NCBI RefSeq assembly: GCF_022581195.2
Contig: NC_061466.1
Span: forward strand, 2,418,001 to 2,482,000
From: Helicoverpa zea
Lineage: Eukaryota; Arthropoda; Insecta; Lepidoptera; Noctuidae
DNA: 64,000 nt
Direction: 5' to 3'
The notes below the pieces were generated by a model. It was not told the DNA's origin. It was given only the letters and a program-made list of their open reading frames with translations, and did no database searches. The position numbers were made by a program, and so were the translations under genes. The first letter of the stretch is position 1. Each line of letters begins with the position of its first letter. Positions 35,401 to 44,400 of the stretch are shown one piece after another.

Positions 35401-38400
35401 AAAAAAATTACATTTTAAATAAACAACCATTATGATTTTAATATTCACATTCTTTATTAAATAATATAATTTCAATAATTTATAATTTGTAAACTGAAGG
35501 CCCAGCTGTCATTTAGCATCCTTTTTTTGTAATCTGAAACAAGAACACAAAATTAAATTATCATTCATTTTCAGGGGATTCTAGTTATGCATTAGGGTCT
35601 TGGCTCATGACACCAATAATAATGCTGATAATGTATCAGTATCAGTATGTTATTCTTTTATAATACTGTAAAAACTCTTTACCAAACACAGTTATTTCTT
35701 TTTGCAGGGTGCCTATGCTACAAGCTACAACTCTTCCCGAGGAAAGGCAGAGAGAGAGAGACACACTAATGACCTTAGTGGTAGCTTACTACAAGCTGCA
35801 ACTCACAGAAGAGCAACTATTATGAATATCTTTGTATATCAACAGTTCTTCAAACCATACAGACAGAATTGAGTTGCTGGGGAGTTTGTTCCACCGCTTC
35901 TGCTGCTGATTTTCAGCCTATTTTGAATAAATGACTTTATCTGTAGCCTTAATTTTATGTAAATAAACCTTTACCTCTGTGTAAATGATTGTCTCATTTT
36001 ATTTTTTATCTTAAGAGTTGTTGCTTATATTATATCACACAAGCAACAAATAGGTATAGATAGTTCAACTCAGATTTGCGCGCGGCCCTATGTGTGCGTC
36101 GGCTTGTAAATATACAACTTTCATTCGTGTGACAGTGACGTCGTCCGAGCATGACGTGTTCTCATCGCTTTTTGTTATGGGTACAGTCGTTTACGAAAAT
36201 GTCTAGTTCTTCACGGAGAAAATGTTTTAAGGAGTCAGGTAGCGTTTCAAAAAAATGAAACAACATTCAAAGCTTTTTATTATTACATTTTACAGTTTAT
36301 CATTATTTTTTCATACGGCTTTTCAAATTGACATTGACAGTATCTAAGAAATAAATGAAGTGAAATATCTAAGATGAATTAAATACTCCTTACATATTTT
36401 CTAGCTCGGGGTACGCGGACAATAAATAAATGTGTGGACTAAGAATGTAAAAGACCTATAATTTAGTATAATAATGGAAACAAAATGTGTGGGGAATTTT
36501 AAAAAATTATATTGCTTCGCATAATGTCGACCAAAATAAGACAGAAATAATGAAACTCATAAATGAACGTTTAAGTCAAATTGATGAAGGGATGTTGGGT
36601 AATACTTGTCGACATGTACAAAAGAAAAAAGAAGAATAGATACTATAGACATTTTGACATGGAGTCAGAATTTATAATTAACATTGGTGAAAGTAGCGAA
36701 TCCGAAAATTCATCATTTGATTTTTCAAGTAGCGATACAGAATCATTATAAATAAATAAACTAAATTACGTAATAACTGTACTTTAAACAGCCGTATACA
36801 ACCCCTAAATAACTGTATTTGTACCCGTCTGTACCTCTTGTCACGCACACAAAGTCACTGTATATGTACAAGGGTTACCCACACATAGGGCCGCGCGCAC
36901 GACTGAGTTGAACTTACTATACTATAATTATTATTGCCATAATTATATTTTGAAAACAAAGCATGAGAGTTTTGCTAGAATGAAGCCAACAAGTCTGGGG
37001 AACTATTACTAGTAAATGAATATTATTTAAAGACACTTACTAATAGAATATTTCTCGTGTGAGCATTGTATGCCAAGAACTCGTTCTTTTTCCATATTTT
37101 TTCAGCAGCTTTTGAATACTGACAAATTCTTCTTTATCGTGGCCTTCTTTTCTCAATGGATCGCGATATTATCTTCTCTGTTTATTGGATGGGACTTCGT
37201 ACGCTGTAAATAAACAGTTTTTGTAAAGGCGAAAGTAAAAACACTTCGGGCAATAATATAGGGAAGCAAGATAACAGTGAGGAACACATTGAACTGTGCA
37301 TGGCAAAGTGTTCATCAGACAATGCCACCGATCACCATTTATTGAGATTATTATGTTATTTTCCTTTGTTCTTTTCATCGTATGTATGGATAATTAATTA
37401 TTGTTCGTTTAGATTAATTACACACAACTATTGGAATAATCAGTACTTTATTTATTTAATCACAAAATCTACTTACTTTTTCCTTGCCGCAGTAGTCACC
37501 AATATTAAAAATCAACAACTTAAATTAATATGTAAAATCAACAACAAGAATCGTTTTTTGTAAACAAATTAACAAACAAACATCAACCATTTTAGTTCCA
37601 CAGATAAGAAATAAGTTCGATGAATACGTTTTGTTGTTGCTTTGAGTTACGTGAGTTTATGTATAGGTTCATGCGTGAAAAATAGTGCATTGACACATTT
37701 TTTTGGCTAACTAAACGTAAATTCATCGCAGAACGACCCATCACTAGCTACTTATCCGTTGCTATGGAAAGTCTTTCTCTTGATAGAAACGCGAGTCTAC
37801 AGCTCGCGCCATGCTCGGGTAGAAGACATGTCGAGTGGGAAAGAAAGAGCTTTGTCGTTTCTTGGTAGAATAGAGATAGAATCGCCATGCTAGGCCCGCA
37901 GGTCTATCCGGACAGGTGTGATATCCTCTACGCCATCCGAACTGTACAATCGGCTGTGAAATTTGTGTTCTGCTTACGAATGTAATAATTCGTTAATTTT
38001 ATTTTCGGTTATAGACGGTGATTTGAAATTTTGTTTGCTGTTTTGACAAGAAAGTTATGGCTTGATAAAAACTCACAGAAATTGTTTTAAAACTTTCGTA
38101 ATTGTTTAATAACGTCCACAATTGCTTCCTTTTAGCTTGAGCACTATTGAACACTGGAATAATAGTAAATATTGTTTTGTTTTGAAAATTAATGAAGTTT
38201 TTGTTTACGTTTCAACAAATTGTTAATTATCTCAATAATTACTAGAGATATTCACTTGAAAATAATGTCACGTGTTTATTGTCACTAATAGTCTTTAATT
38301 CACTTATATTTTACACTTAAACTGGATTATTTATATTTTTTATTATTTTTTAATACGGAGCAGATTGTTGACTTGGCCACTAGCGCCATCACAACCATTT

Positions 38401-41400
38401 ACCAAGAATATTGTTTTTACCCACAGTGCATATTCATACCACTCATGCGGCGGCCCCCTGCAGCCGGTGGGCTTCCCGGCGGACGCGCTGGGCGGCGCGG
38501 GCGTGCCGCGGGCGGCGCGCGCCGTGGCGGCGCTGCCGCACGGCGAGGTCGTCTGTGCAGTCGCGCTGTCACTGGCGGGGGCATCGCGACACGCCTACAC
38601 CGGCGGCAAGGGCTGCGTCAAACTATGGGATATATCCAACCCAGGCTCACCTGCGGCGTTAGAACCGTTGTCGCAGCTTGATTGTTTGGTAAGTATTTTT
38701 ATGCATCATTATTGAAAGCTTCCGTCTAGGGAGAGACAACTTTATTAAATTGAAAAATTATTTATTATTCTTCCCTATCGCTCTAAGGTTTGCTGTTAAA
38801 GAACCCAACTCTGGGTTAAGCTTGCCTTTGTACATAACTTCTCTGTATTGTGTATTAAAATATTTTTATATCTGTATTGTGTATAATAATAAGTAGTAGA
38901 ATTTTTGTTAATATTTTTTCTATTTTTTTTTTTAATTGAACATTTAATGATGTAGAAAATATGTTGTGAAATCAATAAAGAAACTACCACAGTAATCTAT
39001 ACATATAATAAATCTGTAAAAAAACTGTCTGTACATTGAATATATTAAAAAAATAATAATTGGGTGGGGTTTAGAAACAGTAATGGAGCACAAATCCAAA
39101 AAAAAAAATTCTGTCTGTATGTCTGTATGTCTGTTTGTTTGTACACGCTAATCTTCCGAACTACTGAACGGATTTCAATGATTTTTTCTTTGTTGTATCA
39201 GTATTAAGCCTGGTCAACATATAGGCTATAATTTATCTTCGAAACTTGAAGACCTGATGCAGAACACCAACAGACCAACAAAACTATAAGAGATACAAAA
39301 ATGGTGCCATGGCAAAAATTGTTTCATTTGATGAGCATTTTCAGCTGAGATAATAAATTTGAAGATCTGGAACACCTGATGTGGAACTCCAAGAGCCCAG
39401 CTTTTCTGTACCATATACAGGTATGACGTTTTAGCAAAAGTTGTTCAATTTGATAAGCACTTTCTATTGACTTATACAAATTGAAGATCTAAAACACCTA
39501 ATGTGGAACTCCAGGGGCCCAGCTAGACTATAGCATATAGAGGTATAACGTTGTAGCAAAAGTTGTTCAATCTGATAAGCACTCTCTGTTGACTTATAAA
39601 AATTGAAGATGTAAAACACCTGATGTGGAACTCCAGGAGCCCTGCTAGACTATATGAAGCATATGAAGATATGACGTTTTAGCAAAAGTGGTTCAATCTG
39701 ATAAGCCCTCTCTATTGACATATAAACATCGAAGATCTGGAACACCTGATGTGGAACTTCAAGAGCAATACTACACTTGAAATGTATAGAAATGAATGTT
39801 ATGAAATAGGTATGGTGAATCAAAGAAAGTAATTAGTCCGTCTTTTAGATAACCCTAAAATAATGGACACGTATTTTTTCTTTTCTCCTTCTCACAAACA
39901 AATAATAACGAAGATATAACACGCTTGAATTTTGTGTTAAGTCACTGCTTAGTACAAATTTTACATACCTAGACGTGGCGTCACGAGCCCCCACTCTCCG
40001 AATTAGTTGCGTTATATATATCTCATTATTATTTTGCATGTCTCTTCCAGACCTCGGGACTACAGAGTTCTGAATTTTCGGGAGGCAAACGAGAGGCCGA
40101 AGCCAACACGCTGAAGCCCTTTTGAGACAACTTTAATGAGATGGTGACACAAAACCGACGATTATCCCTTTATACACTATAGAAATGAACCCAAGGACAA
40201 TCCCCGGTGGACGTCGTTAAAAAAAAAGACAATCCCCGGTTCTGTGCTATACCATTGCTAACTGTGGATGAATACTACTTGGGCTATTGTGATGGGATGC
40301 TAATGGACTAGGAATGGGGAAACTACGGGAACTATGGCACCTGCCGATGACAATGTATTAGATACATGTAAAAATGGCAAGTGGAGACTCGCCAGCTCAC
40401 TTACTGGGCCCCCGGGAATCAGTCACTGAATAGCAACAAGAGGGCAACAGGGACATAAGCGGCTGAAGTGTGAGGATACCTCGGCGGATTTAAAACGCAG
40501 ATTACGCGCTCCCTGTCACTTACCACGAGGCACCTATCCTCCGAGCAGGGCTACTAACCCTGCTCTACCGACTCCACTCTGGACGGTCAAGCCAAGCCAG
40601 AGTCGTGAGACCTAACCCCGTCATGGTTCACTCCGACCGGCCGGAGATGAGGGACAGTATACTCTCCTTGGAGAACTCAGTATATATGCCCCGCGGGGTC
40701 GCTACACCCCGTCATCAGCCTCAGATGTCCTGCGGTGCTTATATCTCATTATTATTGTCGTTATTATCTCAAGAGAGAAAAGTTGCATTGGCACTATTGG
40801 CAGGTACTTGCCTTGCATTGGCACTATTGGCAGGTACTATTGGCAGGTACTTGCCAGACCTGAGGGTGTCCGCATCGGGGTGCAGCCCCAGATGAAATAT
40901 CTGGACATAGTGCTCGACAGTAAGTGGTGCTTCAGAGCACACTTCAGCGGCCTGTCGACGCGCTTGATGAGGACCGCGGGCGCCCTCTCATGGCTCCTCC
41001 CAAACATCGGGAGACCCGGCGACCAATGCCGACGACTATACGCCGGCATACTCAAAAGTATGGCACTGTACGGGGCCCCAATCTGGGCAGACTCATTGTG
41101 CAGTAGGGTGAACGCCGCTGCCATCCGCAGGCCACAAAGGGCCATTGCACAGCGGGTGTCGAGGGCGTACCGCACGGTGAGCATCGCGGCGGCGTGCGTT
41201 CTGGCGGGAACTCCTCCCTGGGAGCTCGAGGCTTGGGTGCTCGCCAGAGTGTACGACTGGACGGCGGAGCAGAAGGCGCTAAACCGGCGCCCAGACCCGA
41301 CAGAAAAGGAAGAGGTGCGTGAGGAGGCAAGGGAGGCAATAACTCTGTACTGGGCCGAAGATCTTGCCTCGGCAACGTATGGTCGCTGGACGCTGGATGC

Positions 41401-44400
41401 CATCGGGCCTGTCCTGAACGGATGGCTCGATCGGCGGCATGGGTGCCTTTCGATGCGTCTGGTACAGGTGCTGTCCGGACATGGCTGCTTCGGATCGTAC
41501 CTGCATCGGATTGGGAGGGAGGCGACCCCACAGTGTCACCACTGCGAAGCCACGGAGGATACGGCAGTGCACACACTCCAGGTGTGCCCATCGTGGGCTG
41601 AACCCCGCCGCGCCCTGATGGCAGTGGTCGGGAACGATCTCTCGCTTCCCAGCGTGATTGCTGCCATGCTGGGAGGTGAAGAGACATGGGAAGCGGTAGC
41701 CTCCTTCTGTGAAGACATCATGTCCCAGAAGGAAGCTGCGGAGCGATCGTATGAACGATGGAGAACGATCCTCTCGCGGTGCCGCTCCGTAGATGAAGAA
41801 GGGGCAGAAGACGGCGAATACAACCTCCGTCCCCATCCGCCCTGGGGGGTGATCAGCGGGCGACAGGCGCGGGGGCGCCACCGCCTGCATCACAAGGATC
41901 AACCCCTGCGCTCCGGCCATTATAAGGATCCATCCCCACTAGGGGGAGGAATGAGGGGCCTGCCGTAAGGCGGGCAATCGCCGGTGGGGGACTGGATGCC
42001 ATAGATTCCCAGACCCCCTCCACTCAGACGAGGTCGGAGTGCCGCTGGGCCTTTTTAGTGGGTATACCGGGAACGTTTTTACCGGGGAGTCCCACATACC
42101 CCTCTCCCGTCCCCCGACGGGAAGGGGATGCGTAATAGCATTTTTAGCCCAGCGACAACAAAAAAAAAAAAAAAGGTACTTGCCAGACCTGGAATCAAAG
42201 ACGCACGCTCATACTTGAGAGATTGGTTCTCTACCCAATAAACCACTACGACTTCCACTAAGTCATCACGACTTTGTCATCTCAGTAACATTTAATGTTT
42301 TTTTACGTACAATATTATATACGTGTAATATTTTTGCCACACACAACTTAAATGTGGACTAATTAGAATCACTACTTTTATCCCTATGGTCACGTCTATT
42401 GCGGTTCAGTTCTCAGCGTTTTGTTTAGTCTGCTGTGCTTTTGCCGTTGAAGTACAAAAATAAATATATGGAACGTTTCTAATGGCTATGCGTATTCCGT
42501 TGTTTTCAAGTCAACGGGCCCTTAAAATTCAATATCAGATGATTCAGACCTTTTATTTTGCTGACCCCGTAGTCGCTGGCATAAGGGACAGGATCCGCGT
42601 ACGAAGTCGCGGGCAGAAGCTAGTAGAAAAATATAATTTCTAATACTGTCCAATTTGTTCTTCCAGCAACGCGACAACTACATCCGTTCGGTGAAGCTGC
42701 TGCCGGACGGGCGGACGCTGATCGTGGGCGGCGAGGCGTCCAACCTGTCCATCTGGGACCTGGCGTCGCCCACGCCGCGCATGCGCGCCGAGCTCACCTC
42801 CTCCGCGCCCGCCTGCTACGCGCTCGCCATCAGCCCCGACTCCAAGGTACCATAGTCACCTAGTAGCCCACGCTACAATAGTGGCGGTAAGTGTTGCTCC
42901 TCACGCTACAATAGTCGTGAGGAGTCATGGCGCCCTCACGTACCGCATGACTCAGGTCCTCACCGGACACGTTTCGGGAGGTACCTGCATCGGATCGGGC
43001 GTAAGGTGTCGCCATTGCGCATAGTCCGGAGGACACCGTGTCCGTCGTGTCCTCATGGCGGCAATTGCCGGCCCTGATTCAAGCCATGGTCCGGGCCGAG
43101 AGGGAATAGGATGCCGTTGCCAAATCCACCTTAACGTTGTCTAGTCTGCATATTGTTGTTTATTGTTCCTCCGTAATCTACATTAACTTCTAATTCCGAG
43201 CTTTGATAAAAATGTGATAGAGTTAATTCAACAGGTGAAATTAAGATGAAATTAATTCAACAGGTGTGCTTCAGCTGTTGTTCAGACGGCAACATAGCGG
43301 TGTGGGATCTTCAGAACCAAACATTAGTTAGGCAATTCCAAGGTAAGACATTTGTGTTATTTACTCTCTTGCACTTCTGTTATATAATGGTTCAATTTTT
43401 ACTACAAGTATAATATTGACATTTTAGACTCGTCTTACGAGTCTTGGCTATTGATGATCCTCATTCTTTAAGTACGATAAGCAAAATATTTATATAAATT
43501 TTATCCATTACATAAATTCTAACGTAGTTGAAATAATGCCAGGCAAAACTCTTTCTTTATTTACCCAAAGAAAATAAAATACATAATACTACTTTAGGAA
43601 TCGGTTGTTGGGTGGATTCCTAATTGAGTACTGCTTCGATTGGTCGTGGGGTGCACAGGGGTTGAGAAAAACGCGGTGTTCGGATACCGGATATATTTCG
43701 CGTAAACCCCCAGAGAAGCCCGTGCCTCGCATACCTCACGCTCTCACACGTTTTTGCTTACCTTGCTGTCTGCCGTGTGCCCCCCTACATCACAAACATA
43801 AGAATACTTACTGCCGTAGCTAAAACGTCATGTAACGCGTTGGTCAGGTCACACGGACGGCGCGTCGTGCATCGACATCAGCGGCGACGGCACGCGGCTG
43901 TGGACGGGCGGGCTGGACAACACCGTCCGCTCGTGGGACCTGCGCGAGGGCCGCCAGCTGCACCAGCACGACTTCTCCAGCCAGATCTTCTCGCTCGGAT
44001 ACTGTCCCACGGGTAAGCTAGACACATCAGCGGCTGTGGACGGGCGGGCTGGACAACACCGTCCGCTCGTGGGACCTGCGCGAGGGCCGCCAGCTGCACC
44101 AGCACGACTTCTCCAGCCAGATCTTCTCGCTCGGATACTGTCCCACGGGTAAGCTAGACACATCAGCGGCTGTGGACGGGCGGGCTGGACAACACCGTCC
44201 GCTCGTGGGACCTGCGCGAGGGCCGCCAGCTGCACCAGCACGACTTCTCCAGCCAGATCTTCTCGCTCGGATACTGTCCCACGGGTAAGCTAGACACATC
44301 AGCGGCTGTGGACGGGCGGGCTGGACAACACCGTCCGCTCGTGGGACCTGCGCGAGGGCCGCCAGCTGCACCAGCACGACTTCTCCAGCCAGATCTTCTC

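Larger units (their letters stand above)
34401..37899 (+). mobile_element. Degenerate HARBI1-type DNA transposon with imperfect inverted ends
   Basis: GCGGGCCTAGCATG at 34401-34414 recurs inverted at 37886-37899. The homology continues inwards with TCGACATGT and repeated CGAGCATGGCG-like words (34484, 34556, 37807, 37883), so the ends are imperfect inverted repeats of over 150 bp. Inside, on the plus strand, are broken pieces of a PIF/Harbinger transposase (35255-35422 and 35575-35625). I could not fix the exact ends or a target duplication. The element is interrupted by a smaller transposon at 36063-36913. Confidence 0.6.
29581..38426. other. groucho intron 12 (8.8 kb, transposon-filled)
   Basis: The largest groucho intron. 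It holds a CR1/Jockey-group LINE (29830-33914), a Harbinger-like MITE (33925-34325) and a degenerate HARBI1-type element (34401-37899) with a deleted DDE transposon inside it. The remaining 37900-38426 is AT-rich with nothing recognised. Confidence 0.85.
38996..42623 (+). mobile_element. Helitron filling groucho intron 13
   Basis: Starts TCTATACATATAATAAATCT after an A and ends CTAG before a T. Just before the end a hairpin CCGCG-TACGAAGT-CGCGG precedes GCAGAAGCTAG, as Helitrons require. It contains a minisatellite (39240-39780), a 706-bp insertion (40034-40739) and an R1-clade LINE (40863-42174). No RepHel coding was seen, so it is non-autonomous. It occupies nearly all of the intron (38689-42666) and ends 43 bp before exon 14. 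Confidence 0.8.

Noticed and set aside
41052..41920. Long antisense frames over the R1-clade LINE (up to 213 residues)
   Set aside because: Shadow frames of the GC-rich LINE ORF2 on the plus strand, without recognisable domains.
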